Positions 41,978 to 53,251 are shown, counted from the first letter of the stretch. The stretch is 64,000 bases of DNA from Chionoecetes opilio (GCA_016584305.1 JACEEZ010014018.1:152001-216000), one strand, 5' to 3'. Program-made: numbers and translations. The notes: generated by a model from the sequence alone, not told the origin.

Positions 41978-44668
41978 GCTAGGGTGCCAATAGCGCATAT
42001 GGGTAAATTTAAAACTTGATATTTTTGAACGGCCCTTGGTGGGATACTGTGCAGTAATGTGAAAACCTCTCATGCAAAATTTGAAGCGAATCGGTTTATA
42101 TTTAGAGGTGGCGCAAGTTAATTGAAACCTGTACTATGTGTACTATGTGATTATACCAGATACCTGTACTGAAGTCTGAAAGGCTAGGGTTCTAAATCAC
42201 CCATTTCTTTTTCAGAATGCCTCATTCAGCAGCTACGACTGTTTGGCTGGTGGGACAGCTAAACCCCGACCCCATCCTCGGAGCCAAACTCCCCTCTCGT
42301 GGCGACGTGCTCAAGCGGGCTTTCTACTTCCACAACGTGGAAAAGAAAACCGTCGCCACGAGTGCCGCGGCCACTGTCCAAGAGGTGCTAAGGTTCTGGG
42401 AGACCGCGAGGATCCCAACGATGACGGCAAAAAGTGCCGTTCGCAAGGTGGAGGTCTTGTTCAAGGACTGGAAGGCGCTCGTGAAGAGCAAGGGAAGAGC
42501 GACGAACAAGACGAAGGAGGAAGAGTTTCAAGAGGCCCTCTGCGACCTCTTCGACATCGCCCACGCCGACGCGATGACCCTGATGACGATCCCGGCTGAT
42601 CGCGAGTTCCTAGCGGCGCAACGCGAGAAGGGTCACCGAGGGATCATGCAGGGAGCTGACATGGTGCTGGAGAGCCGAGTTCATCGCCGGGAGATGACAG
42701 TGGCGGCAGAGAAGCGATCACGAGAAGCCTCGACGTCGCAGCTGGACGAACGCGCGGTGCTCGTGTCCTCCTCCTCCTCCTCCTCAGTTGGGTCCAGTCC
42801 GGCACGCGGCGGGGCGGCTGCTACCGCTGAGCCGACCGGTGCAAGCCCTCCGAAGCGACAAGCGCGGGGGTCACAGGTCGTGCTCTCCCAGGAGTTAGCG
42901 AGCGCCCTCGACCGGACCGGCGTAAGTGACCGCAAAGCGCCCCGCATCGTCGCGGCGACCGCCAGTAGCCTCGGCCACAATCCTCAGGAGCTGATCCTGA
43001 ATGCCGAGAGCATCCGGCAGGCTCGCGCCGGCTACCGGTCCCAGCTGGCCGCAGAAGTCAAGACAACCTTCGTCCCTGACACGCCTCTTACCGTTCACTG
43101 GGACGGGAAGATCCTGCCGGATTGCGACGGTACGCGGGTGGATCAGCTGGCTATCCTCGTCTCCGGCGACGGCGTCCAGAAGCTCATCGGCGTTCCCAAG
43201 CTGGCAAGTGGGACTGGAGAGGCGATGGCGAGCACCGTGGCTGAAGCGCTCGACGACTGGGGGCTCACAGAGCGTGTGGTGGCTATGTCGTTCGATACGA
43301 CCGCCGCCAACACTGGAGCCCTCACCGGTGCCTGCACCCTACTGGAGCAGAAGCTTGGTCGGCGTCTGCTAAGCCTCACCTGCCGGCACCATGTACTGGA
43401 GAAAGTACTGTACTGGTGCTGGAGAAGGCGTTCTCTATCTGCATGGGGCCGTCGTCGGGTCCTGACATCGGCGTCTTCAACCGATTCAAGGAACGGTGGG
43501 CTTTCATCGACCAGAGCCAGCCGGAGCCGCCAACGCCCGACGAGCTGCCGCCCACCCTCCTGAACAAGCGGGACACACTTCTGCAGGAGTGGGCCGCGCT
43601 GTTCAACATCAGCCACCCGCGGGACAATAACAAGGAGATGCTGGAGCTCTTCATCGTCCTGCTGGGTGGCGAGGGCGACGTCCCGAAGGTGAAGTTCCGG
43701 CGACCGGGCGCCATGCACCGCGCGCGCTGGGTGGCGCGTGCCATCTACGCGGCAAAGATTACGCTGTTCGCCGCCCAACTGGGGGAGCTCTGCTCGCCGC
43801 GCGAGCTGTCCAGCCTCCGCCGGTTCACTTTCTTCGTCGCTGAGGTCTACGTGACCCGCTGGTTCGAGGCGCCCGTGGCCGCCTTCGCGCCGGTGAATGA
43901 CTTGAAACTGGCCGCCGACCACCGCTTGCCAACCGCCGAGAAGAAGGCGCTGGCGGAAGCGATGCAGCGGGAAAAAGGATCCGAGGAACCACCGAAGCGC
44001 ATCACCGTCTCCGACGCCCGCCTCGCCTCGTCCACGCTAGCGTCGTTCGGAAGCCAGGCGTCCGGCACCCTCCTCGACACCGTCGGAGCGGAGAGGGCGT
44101 TCCTCTCGAAGGAGCCGTAGAAGTGGCTGAGTGACACGGGGTTCGTCGCAGCGTCTCGGCGCGTCGCGAGCCTACACGTCACCAACGACACGGCGGAGCG
44201 AGGAGTGGCGCTGTTCCAGTCCTTCAACCTCAGCCTGACGAAGAACGAGGATCAGCGCCAATTCCTCTTGCAGGTCGTCGAGAGGCACCGTCGACAACAG
44301 CCAGGAACATCGAAGGCTTCCCTTCCCCGGCCAAGCGGAAGACAATGAGTGGCTTGGGCAACCATGATACCCCCCGCCCCTAGAGGGGCTAATACTTGCT
44401 TTGAAGAGCGAGGGGGACCAGCAGCCCAGCTGGAGGAAGGGGAGGTCTCAAAAGGCTTCAATATTGCCAACAAACACCCCTGAGACGATGTCCTTCCTTG
44501 TAGTCCCTATCGGAGTCTATAGGGGGAGCAATCAATCGACTTGCGCCACCTTTAAATATACTTCGATTGCGCTCAAATTTTACACACGTTGTTTTCTCAC
44601 CACCCCACAGTATTCCACTAAGGGCCGTTCAAAAAATCCAACTTTCGTTTTTTATTGGCACCCTAGAC
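41978..44668. mobile_element. GC-rich hAT-like DNA transposon, 2691 bp, 6-bp target duplication
   Basis: Ends GCTAGGGTGCCAATA at the left and, in reverse complement, GTCTAGGGTGCCAATA at the right, with partly matching subterminal sequence (AACGGCCCTTRGTGG). The flanks TGGGCA (41972-41977) and TGGGCA (44669-44674) are identical. Removing the element and one TGGGCA rebuilds the LINE codons for YQCPLGKSDHV. The interior (42217-44348) is GC-rich, unlike its surroundings, and still mostly open. Confidence 0.88.
42217..44348 (+). pseudogene. hAT-like transposase with one frameshift and one stop
   Basis: First frame 42217-43563: MPHSAATTVWLVGQLNPDP..., a Ser-rich linker (about residues 183-193), then the core with VHWDGK (D296), VDQLAILVSG, GVPKLASGTGEAMASTVAEA, SFDTTAANTG (D360) and TCRHHVLE (389-395). 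The D, D and C-x2-H order resembles the RNase H-like hAT core (catalytic D, D near 'ASN', then CxxH). After a short duplicated stretch at 43395-43420 the frame shifts to 43416-44120 (AFSICMGPSSGPDIGVFNRF; VARAIYAAKITLFAAQLGEL; TFFVAEVYVTRWFEAPVAAF). A single TAG at 44118 is followed by open sequence (VTNDTAERGVALFQSFNLSL; FLLQVVERHR) up to 44346-44348. The putative acidic E may be in NDTAERG. An upstream TTTTTCAG before the ATG could be a splice acceptor. Confidence 0.8.
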
Positions 44669-46060
44669 TGGGCACTGATAATCTACTTTACTAATTACTT
44701 CCAGTTCTTTCGTCAATAGTAGATCTAGTCTTGACGGTTCTTCGCTACCTCTGAATCTTGTATTCTCTTTAATCCACTGAGTCATGATGTTATTCATTAC
44801 CAAATCCAACAATGTACCACCCCATGAGTCTTCTCCTCCTTCAGTATACCATTCTTCCCAGCAAACTTCTTTGCAGTTAAAATCTACCATCAAAATTATG
44901 TTCTTACAATTTTCCATCGTATTCTTTAAACATTTGCTTGTGTCTCTTATCATGTCTCCATACTCTTCTCTCCCCCAGGAATTTGTCTTAGGTGGAACGT
45001 ATACGAGTACTAAGTCTCTTATTCTTCCTTTTTTCATCACCAACTCTACCTTCAACACCTCTGCCATACCTTCTCCTTTTTCCACATTCCCTACTACCAC
45101 ATCCTTCCTTGTTAACACCATTACACTACCTCCCTTTTTCTGATTCCTGTTTCACCTCCATACATTATATTGACCCTCCCCAACTGGCATACTTGCAAAG
45201 TGTCTAGATAGGATGAAAATCTTATCTTATCCCCAACTGACACATCCTCAGAATCACTCAGCTTCGTTTCTACTAAACCCAATATGTCTGGTTTCTTGTC
45301 TCTCAGGTAATCGTTTACTTCTGTTAATGTTGACACTAGCCCATTTATATTTGTGTACGATACCCGCCATCCTTTTTTATTTTCCTTTGAACTGTCTTCT
45401 CTTACTCTTTCTCTTTTAGATACCACTTCTTCAGTTTTTGGTCTAAAACTCTCCAATAGAATTTCTGTTTTTCCTCTTCCGTTCTCAATTCGTTTTTTTC
45501 TTTGGCTTCTTTAAACAGTACATTCAATTTCTTTCTCAGAAATTCAATTTCTTTTCTAGCTCTTTCTTCCTCATACATATCTTTTCTTATCCATATTTTC
45601 TTATATTCTTCTGTCTTTGCCAGTTTCCATGCCTTAGACAATATATCTTGTGCTGTAGTTTGTGACCTAAACTTAATTTTTAAGGGGCGGGCCCCTCCCT
45701 ACTCATATTTGCCTAACCTATGTATCTCTTCTATTTCTTCTTCTATCACCGTATTTTCTTCTACTACTTTAAATATTTCTTTTGACACTTTCTTTTCTTC
45801 CTCTTCTCTTATGTTTTTCTTGGGCAGCACTTTTTCTTTGAGACCAAAAATGATGACACATTTCTTTTTGTCCACTGTGTCTCTTACTAAATTTTCCTTT
45901 TGTTTGATTACTTTTACTATTTCTTTGGTCAGATTTTTCTTTTCATTTTCTTGATCTTCTATTATCTGACGTAAGCTTTCTTGGTCTTTTTCTTTTTCTA
46001 TCTTCCATGTCTTTCTTTCATCTTTCATTTCCTCTTGTGTCATTTTCCATTTCTTATGTA

Positions 46061-46833
46061 CAGGGAGGTCCCGAAGATACGAGTAGTTAGGTTCCACCTG
46101 GCATACTCGTAAAGCGAAATCTCGTATAACGAAACACATAACTAATGGTAAAATATAGGTTTGGTTCCAGGACCCCATCAATTTAAAAAAAAAAAAAAAA
46201 AAAAAAAAATTTCAAGCTAAAATAAACTATAGCAAACACAACAAACACACAGCGTCTATATTACCCACACTGTACTACCTATTCTGTAGAAAAAGCATTC
46301 TGAAAGAGAAAATAGCACACAAAATAACATAACTGCATATTAATTAAACATAAAACATGCATAACAAGCAAAAAAGACGTTGTAATGTAGGAGACGCCGC
46401 GTGATACAAGAGAAGGTAGTGTAGCAGTCCCAAGGTTGGGGTCGCACACCTGCTAATTACCCCTAAAGGTCAGGCCGCGCCATATGCTTAATTACCCTTC
46501 AGATCACGCCTTGCTAGGGGTGACCTGACTGCGGTCCCAAGGTTGGGGCCGCACACCTGCTAATTACCCCTAAATGTCAGGCCGCGCCATATGCTTAATT
46601 ACCCTTCAGGTCACGGCTTGCTAGGGGTGACTTCACTGGGGTCAACCAAATCCCCCTTTGTCCAGCCCAGGAGTGGTAGGGCACACATTTTGAACTTGAT
46701 AATTTTACTCACCCCAGATTGAATGTCGTATCATTGGATTTTCGATCTAAAATATTGAAAATAGACCCTAATTTACACATCTCGTATCATCGGATTCTCG
46801 TATACCGAATGCTCGTATGTCCGGACCTCCCTG
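46061..46833. mobile_element. Family B TA-target element (773 bp) in LINE ORF1
   Basis: CAGGGAGGTCCCGAAGATAC to ...CGGACCTCCCTG with TA on both sides. Removing it rebuilds the ORF1 reading EMNAVHKKWKM. Two ~108-bp units at 46424-46640, one fewer than the copy at 4863. Confidence 0.88.
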
Positions 46834-47004
46834 TACTGCGTTCATTTCTGCGTGCATTTTCACTACCTTTTCGTCGTCTTCTTTACGATTTAGTTCATCC
46901 ACTCTATTTTTCAATATAGTATTATCTTTTTCCAGTACGAACACTTTCTTTTCCATCTTCTCTAGTTTATCCATCATTTTGTGTACTACACTTTCTGTGT
47001 GTGT

Positions 47005-48375
47005 GTATTTACCTAGTTGTAACATACAGGAAAAGAGCTATGCTCGTACTGTCCCGTCTCCAAATCTACTATTATCCAGTTTGCCTTTGAAGTCCTGAAT
47101 ACTTCTTGCATTAATCATTTTTGCATCAAGGTTGTTCCAGGCTTCTATGCTTCTATACGGGAAGCTGTATTTTTTTATGTCCCTTTTGCATGTTGTCCTT
47201 TTCAATTTCTTCTCATGACCTCTTGCACTTCTATCGTCCCACACAAACAGATCTTCTCACTCAATTTTTTCCAGACCCATTGATGCTCTATACACTGCTA
47301 TAAAATCTCCCCTTTCTCTTCTTTTCTCAAGAGTTGGGAGCTTTAGTCTTGAAAGTCTTTCTTCATATGGTAAATCTCTCAGGCTTGGAGCCATTTTTGT
47401 GACTGCTCTTTGTATTCTCTCAATCTTCCTTATATCCTTCTTTTTATGTGGTGACCAAATCACTCCTGCATATTCCAACCTTGGTCGAATCAAAGATGTT
47501 ATCAATTTCTTAATCATCTTTTCATCCAAATATTTGAATGCCATTCTTATATTCCTCAGCAACTGATATGTATCTCCTGTGATCTTGTTTATATGCTTCT
47601 CTGGTGACAAATTGTCCGTAATCCATACTCCCAGATCTTTTTCGACCTTTGTTTTGATTATCAATTAATTTCCCATCGAATACTTTCCTCTGTCTCTTTT
47701 TGCTACTGCCCGCTTCCATCACTTTACACTTTTTAGCATTAAACTCCATTTCCCATAGTTGACTCCATCTGAAAATCTTATCTAGATCCTTTTGTAAATC
47801 CTCAGTCCTCTTTACTTTCTACTTTTCTTAGTAATTTAGCATCATCAGCGAATAAACTCATATAAATTTTTACTCCTTCTGTCATATCATTTACATAGAC
47901 CAAGAACATCACTGGGGCCAATACTGATCCTTGAGGAACTCACTCCACTTATCACACTGCACCATTCTGACTTCTGATCTTTTATTACTTTTCTCATCTC
48001 TCTATTGCTCAAAAAGTCTTCCATCCACTTCAGCAAACCACCCTTCAATCCTCCTACATGTTCTAGCTTCCAGAGCAGTCTCTTATGAGGTACCTTGTCA
48101 AATGCCTTCTTTAGGTCCAAGTATATGCAATCGACCCACCCCTCTCTTTCCTGTGTCACATCGATCACTCTCGAGTAAAAGCTTAATAAATTCGTTGTAC
48201 ATGACATTCCTCCTCTAAATTCAAACTGGCCACCTGCGAGTGTGTTTGTCACTTCCAAATATTTCAACCATCTGTCCTTCACAATTTTTTCACACATTTT
48301 TGCCACTACACTTGTTAATGATACTGGCCTGTAATTTAGTGGTTCTTCTTTGTCTCCTCCTTTGTGAATTGGCAC
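47005..48375 (-). pseudogene. CR1/jockey-like LINE RT and 3' end (second copy)
   Basis: RT motifs on the minus strand: MPIHKGGDKEEPLNYRPVSL, TNLLSFYSRVIDVT, CIYLDLKKAFDKVPHKRLLW; then a frameshift after VISGVS; LFADDAKLLRKV-like sequence (about 47825-47860, degraded by a frameshift); WEMEFNAKKCKVMEAGSSKK; TKVEKDLGVWITDNLSPEKH; RIQRAVTKMAPSLRDLPYEE; and the end DDRSARGHEKKLKRTTCKRD, KYSFPYRSIEAWNNLDAKMI. The 3' end has GAGACGGGACAGTACGAGCA. It is truncated at a TG/AG microsatellite (48390-48418). Confidence 0.82.
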
Positions 48376-49193
48376 AATATTTGCTCTTTTGTGTGTGTGT
48401 GTGTGTGAGAGAGAGAGAAATAATGCAAATGTGTCAGATTGTCAGAAATGCTTTGGTAATGGTGGTGGGGTTCACAAGCCTTTCAAAATTATTTGGAGGG
48501 GTCGCAGGTCAAAAAGTTTGAGAGCCACTGGTCTATATAATTATGATATAGTATATTTACAATGTCAAGAGCCGTGCGATTTTAGAGATTAAAAGAAATT
48601 GAGGTGGACAGCTTTCACCAAATCACCACTAGGCGTGGTTCGACATCAAAAAAGGTTAAAGAGCATTGATCTAACCAAAGAAGAAAGACTAATAGTTAGG
48701 CAGTTAAGAGGAATCATCTTTCATTTTTTTCAGGAAAGCGCCAAATTTGGCACATATGTAGTATGGACCTATACAATTGTTTTCCTGAGGGTCGCCCAAA
48801 AATTCAGAACCTCTGGTGGCCGCCATATTGAATTTCAATATGGCCGCTCTCTGTGACCTATTTCCCTCAATAACTTCTATAGTATGAGCGATAACACCAT
48901 AGTTCCAGTGTCTTACCCCATGTTTTTATGGTCTCTGAATCCAATGGGATCAATTGCATAGATTGGCGTCCATCTTTAATTTCAAGATGGCCGCCATGTT
49001 GTTTCAATTTCCTTGAATCTCTCAGTATTCTAGGTAAAATTGAAATTTTAAATTTAAAGTGATACACATTGTTTTATTGGTCTCTGATAACAATGAAATG
49101 TTATTAATTAATCAAAGTTATGCACAGTTGCAGTTTTACCTTAAAATATTGTGGGCACTTGAAAGGTGGAGGTTCTCGCACAGACGCTTAGTA
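48376..49193. other. Flank of XPG-like copy 3
   Basis: TG and AG runs, then sequence with several GGCCGCCAT-type motifs (48817-48846, 48985-49003). Element ends could not be paired with 51227-51737. Confidence 0.4.
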
Positions 49194-49628
49194 CTACAAG
49201 CACAGTCCATCGCAATCACACAGTGATGTGCAGGGCAGATTTGCGCTGTAGCATTTACAGTTGCCTTTACAGGCCGACTTACAATGGCAGCTTGTAAGCT
49301 CTGAACATGCCTCCTGTATCAGTGGTATTGTGGTCCAAATTGGGGTCCAAGAAGTCCCTGTTTTCATCCAGCCCCAATCAGCTGGTGATGGAAGTTCTGA
49401 GTAAGGCACAAGTGCCTGACTCCATACGTACCCAGCCTGAAAACATGCACGTTTTAGGTGTTGTTTGAAGGCGTCTGCTGTTGGGGGAATGTGATCAATT
49501 GTTCTTGCCTTCTTCGTGAACAAGTGTCGACGCATGTCATTCACTGTCTTTATCTCGGTAGTCCAGTCATAGAGGATGGCAACATATCTTTCTATGCTTT
49601 CTATGACAGTCGTTGGTTGCTGTTGCAT
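49194..49628 (-). pseudogene. XPG-like family C-terminal module with CXC motif, joined to copy 3
   Basis: Reads SIERYVAILYDWTTEIKTVN, KKARTIDHIPPTADAFKQHL, KRACFQAGYVWSQALVPYSE, PSPADWGWMKTGTSW, CHCKSACKGNCKCYSANLPC, TSLCDCDGLC. This repeats the post-nuclease module at the end of the neighbouring 541-residue frame and is a separate homologue's end fused at 49601-49628. The Cys spacing (C-x-C-x3-C-x3-C-x-C-x6-C-x3-C-x-C) is of the tesmin/TSO1 CXC kind, a zinc-binding DNA-binding motif. Confidence 0.7.
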
Positions 49629-51226
49629 GCCCGGCTACAGTTGCATTTCCGCAGCTCAAGAACAGTTGGTGGTGCTGGTAGAACGGTCATCCACTGCACG
49701 TCAAGGTCACCTTCATCAACGATCCATCCATGACTTGTCGGCTGCGGGACTTCTGGTTTTACTTCAAGTGACCTGCGCCAAATTGCAGCCTGATAGTTGG
49801 CCCGTCTAGTATGCTGTTGGAGGCAGTCTCTGCAGGGTGGAAGAGATGATGAGCTAACATCTCCTCTCTTGGCACAGAAAAGCTTGTACCGGCATTCGTT
49901 GACACTCAATGTCGTTCCTTTTGGGGCATATAGGCTGCACACAAATGCCTCAAGCTTCTGGTTGACTTCATCCGAGACTTCCCACGACTGTCCAAGATCT
50001 GTGAAACATTGTTGATAATCCTCATCTTTTCTCAATATTTTCAGAGGTCTAACCTTTCCTTTTCCTGAGAAGGAGCTGATGGAGTCGCATCCGGTAAATG
50101 CATGGAAGCCTATGAGTGCAGTGCAGAGCTTTTCTCCCAATATCGAAGCTACCTTGCCTATGTCTACAATTTTTTCCCGAGTTTTAGTTCCTCTCCGTTG
50201 GTAGAGGTGGCATGGGATGTCGGACTTGAGAGCTAAGGCAAGCACCATTATGTCAGTGTCTTGAGCGTTGATAACAACATGATTGAATCCACGTTTTGCT
50301 GCATCTACAGCATGGAGCAAGACCCGGGTGTCGGCCTCCTCATGTGTTGATGTGAGCTCATCAATCTCCACACAGCTGCCTCTGGTTATTTTGAAGCATT
50401 TTTCTTCACAGGTCATGAAGATAGTCTTGTTGCCGATGCTCTCTCTATACTTCTCATCCTTCCATTCTTCAATCAGAAATCGTATGAGACTGCTTTTGCT
50501 GTATGGATCCTGCAGTAGTTTTCTCCATTGGCGGATCTCATGGCCAGGTGCAAATGTCTTGAATTTAACTCCTTCATCTGATCCACGTTTTCTTCTCTCG
50601 GCATTCTTTATAGACACTTCTCTGCAGACATCGAACACAACATCAATTCTACTACTGTCCCTGCCTTCCCATAGAGCTAAGTCCAGCGCAATCTTTGCTA
50701 ATTGTGCAAATGTCTGACCTTGACCTTTGAGGCGTTGCAGAAGTGCCATCCCATCGATGATGCTTGCATTGGGCTGCGGCACAGTCTCAGCAGCAGCTAC
50801 GCCCTGTGCTAGAGCTTCAGGTAGAGTTGACTTGGTTGTCTTTTGAATTGAACCATCAGGTGTCGCCAAAGCCCATGGTATTGGGCCCAATGGGTACGCC
50901 AATACGTCTTGTAGATCTAGGTCACGAGCCTGCGCAGCGAGTATCATGTTCACAAATAACCGCCGGTCAGCTTCCAGAACAATCTGTTTACCCTTTTCTG
51001 GTGTCAGTTTAAACTTCTTCTTCAAGTCGGAAAACGTTTTCAACTTCAGCTTGGCAACTTTCTGATGAAACGGATGTTTCGGTGGATCTGTGTCGAGACG
51101 GTCCTTCTTGAATTTCTCATAAACCTCTTTTCCAACTGTGTGCGCTTGCTTGATATCTTTGGCAATCTCCGCTGGTGCCAATCTCCCGCTTGAGATACTG
51201 ACGAGTTCGGACTGATTCCCACTCAT
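49601..51226 (-). CDS. XPG/FEN1-like nuclease domain protein of a mobile element, 541-residue open frame
   Basis: An uninterrupted frame starting MSGNQSELVSISSGRLAPAE. The order of motifs matches the XPG/FEN1 family of structure-specific nucleases: VVFD (196-199, with SIKNAERRKRG after it), EEADTR (296-301), DTDIMVL (323-329) and TGCDSISSFSGKGK (378-391, the place of GCD...GxGxxxA in FEN1). A RANYQAAIW module and a cut-off CNCSRAC end follow. It is single-exon and flanked by mobile debris, and two degraded relatives occur in the window, one within long inverted repeats. Function is inferred: possibly a nuclease of an Academ-like DNA transposon (from memory that such elements carry XPG nucleases). 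It is not a host FEN1. Confidence 0.7.
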   Translation of the reverse strand: MSGNQSELVSISSGRLAPAEIAKDIKQAHTVGKEVYEKFKKDRLDTDPPKHPFHQKVAKLKLKTFSDLKKKFKLTPEKGKQIVLEADRRLFVNMILAAQARDLDLQDVLAYPLGPIPWALATPDGSIQKTTKSTLPEALAQGVAAAETVPQPNASIIDGMALLQRLKGQGQTFAQLAKIALDLALWEGRDSSRIDVVFDVCREVSIKNAERRKRGSDEGVKFKTFAPGHEIRQWRKLLQDPYSKSSLIRFLIEEWKDEKYRESIGNKTIFMTCEEKCFKITRGSCVEIDELTSTHEEADTRVLLHAVDAAKRGFNHVVINAQDTDIMVLALALKSDIPCHLYQRRGTKTREKIVDIGKVASILGEKLCTALIGFHAFTGCDSISSFSGKGKVRPLKILRKDEDYQQCFTDLGQSWEVSDEVNQKLEAFVCSLYAPKGTTLSVNECRYKLFCAKRGDVSSSSLPPCRDCLQQHTRRANYQAAIWRRSLEVKPEVPQPTSHGWIVDEGDLDVQWMTVLPAPPTVLELRKCNCSRACNSNQRLS

Positions 51227-51737
51227 TGGATTAATCCATTCTTCTTCCAGAATACGCTATATTGTATCCAGAAAATAAAAAAATAAAGCTTTTCTGCCAT
51301 TTACCTAAAAACGGCATTTCAAAAATGATGTTTTACCCCAAAAATTACTATTCTTTCCAAATATATTGCACACAAAGGTAACTAAAAAACTGCCTGGGTA
51401 TCTGAGAATGGGTTTGCCGTTGAAAGCATCCAAAAAAGCAATTGAAAGCAAAAAAATTTGAAGAAATTATGTAAAACAAACAGCACTTGTACTAGTCATA
51501 ATTTCCACTTTTAAATTTTTTTTCTAGCTGTACATACACTTTTTATAAGGAAAATTTCAAAAAAACTGATTTTCCCCCAAAAAGCATATTTTTCAACAAA
51601 AAAAGTATAAAGCTACCACTTGGGAATGTCCATCATACTAAAAAATGTGCCCAAGGTGATGATCTTTCAAAAAAATATAGTGAGCCTTTGTCTCTCAAAA
51701 TGGTACCGACATGTGTATTTTTTAGTGTTGGCCCATG
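51227..51737. other. 5' flank of the XPG-like frame
   Basis: AT-rich, with repeated 'TTTTACCCCAAAAA' and 'GATTTTCCCCCAAAAAG' stretches. No paired terminal repeats found. Confidence 0.4.
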
Positions 51738-53052
51738 GACTAACTTTGCCGTGCTGATGATTGTCGTTTTCTCATGGCTTTATGTACCCAAAACAGTTTC
51801 TTAGAGTGTTCAACTCATCTTCTTCATCCAACAGAAGTGCTATTAATGTAAATTTCTTAAACCATAGCCTCTGAGGCACCATGTCTGCTTAGAGGATAAG
51901 TGGGAACTGCCGAAAATGACAGAACCGTAACGAATAGTGTAAATACAAGGCACGGCTGACGGAACACTGCCGTGATGGCAGAGTGTGAACCTGTCTTCAC
52001 CTGTACCTTCCTGAAGAAGACTAATCAACCCTCGCGACTGTGATAGATTCACAGGTGTACACCAGGGCGAATATCGTCAATCCCGACATCGGTGCCCTTC
52101 AACAATAACAAGGTAGAGATGGTCACCTTACAGTGTTACCTTAATATCTTGGTAAATTTTCGTTATTGGGCAACCAGGGATTTCAAGGCCGAAACATAAA
52201 TTTCCTGTATAGTTTTGATGTGTTTTGAATTAATCTGGCACTTGTTTTTGTCGGAAATCAATATTTGTTTACAGGTGTGGGGGGTGCCCGCCCTGCCCCG
52301 CAAACCAAGCTCCGCTTCACACTGCCATGGTATTGGTAATTTTCGTTTTTTCTTGATATCATCTTTTCCTAAACCAAACCCCACCTCTAACCTAACCTCT
52401 AACCTGATCTGATTTAATTTAACATCACTTTCTGGCTGAAATAACGGTAGGATTTTCAGTAGTACATGTAACGCCATTATTATTCAATTGAACATGGGAA
52501 ATGGGGCTCAAAATACTCAGAATGAATGACGATGACGTAGGCAAGAATCCTAGGACTCTTGAAAGCCCAATACCGAAATTATACCAATAACTTTACTGCA
52601 AATTTTCCACTCTTGAAAGCCCAATACCGAAATTATACCAATAACTTTACTGCAAATTTTCCAGTCTAAATATTTCATGGCAGGAAAGCAACAAAGGCAT
52701 CCCTACAACATTGAATCTAAGCTATACGTATGTCATAAGTAGCAAAATATTAGAATATCAATTCGTGGAGTATCCTGCAATAAATGATGACCGATTTTGG
52801 TTACCATACACTGTCATTCCCTTTACATTTAGAGGAGTATAATTTTTCATTCACATTCATTTCACTCTGAATATTGTATTCAGGTACATGCTCAAAATAA
52901 TTTATTTTCCCCTACAAAATCACATTTTAAATAACTTTTGAAATGGTTTTTTTTTCCCTTAAAACACCAATATTATTTTTTTCTACAAAAACTCATTGTA
53001 AAATAGGGGTGCGTCTTAAGCGGGGGTGCGTCTTATACGCCGGCAAATACGG
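51738..53052. mobile_element. Family D element, right part
   Basis: Matches 35957-37103 of the full copy and ends TACGCCGGCAAATACGG at 53052, then TA. Includes the LINE tail (CCTTCCTGAAGAAGACTAATC, then CAACAATAACAAGG, 52005-52110) and the CTAACCTAACC stretch (52387-52402). A 48-bp direct repeat lies at about 52560-52660. The left end is missing. Confidence 0.75.
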
Positions 53053-53251
53053 TATATTATGGATTTTCCACACCAAACTCAATCTCCAAAAATATGGAGG
53101 CAGGAAACAGATGGAAACACTATGTCCCATGTAGAAAATAATCTTGGCACACCTTCATATAAGTGAAGGAAGCTATATTGCATCCAATAATCGAGTTGGG
53201 TCTAATTCCATAGCTAATATACACCAGAAACAAAAAATTGTGAAAACTTAC

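Larger units (their letters stand above)
41430..47005 (-). pseudogene. CR1/jockey-like LINE (ORF1 plus endonuclease), split by two transposons
   Basis: From 5' (right): ORF1 coiled coil (MMDKLEKMEKKVFVLEKDNT; HAEMNAV), insertion of family B at 46061-46833, then VHKKWKMTQEEMKDERKTWK and KKKCVIIFGLKEKVLP. A Lys-rich spacer follows, then the endonuclease (WRVSYTNINGLVSTLTEVND; ILGLVETKLSD; LVYVPPKTNSWGREEYGDMI; IILMVDFNCKEVCWEEWYTE; EPSRLDLLLT). The GC-rich element interrupts at YQCP|LGKSDHV. The last part (EWFNKKCELARLERKKTWNS) is followed by loss of the RT. The GDFN box is changed to VDFN. Confidence 0.85.

Noticed and set aside
42217..44348. A host or transferred bacterial gene because of high GC
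   Set aside because: It is bounded by inverted repeats and a target duplication and interrupts a LINE, so it is a transposon gene.
49601..51226. Host FEN1 or XPG repair gene
   Set aside because: The motifs fit the superfamily, but the protein lacks the usual FEN1 N-terminus, is single-exon, ends in a CXC-type motif, and has two degraded relatives in the window, one within inverted repeats.
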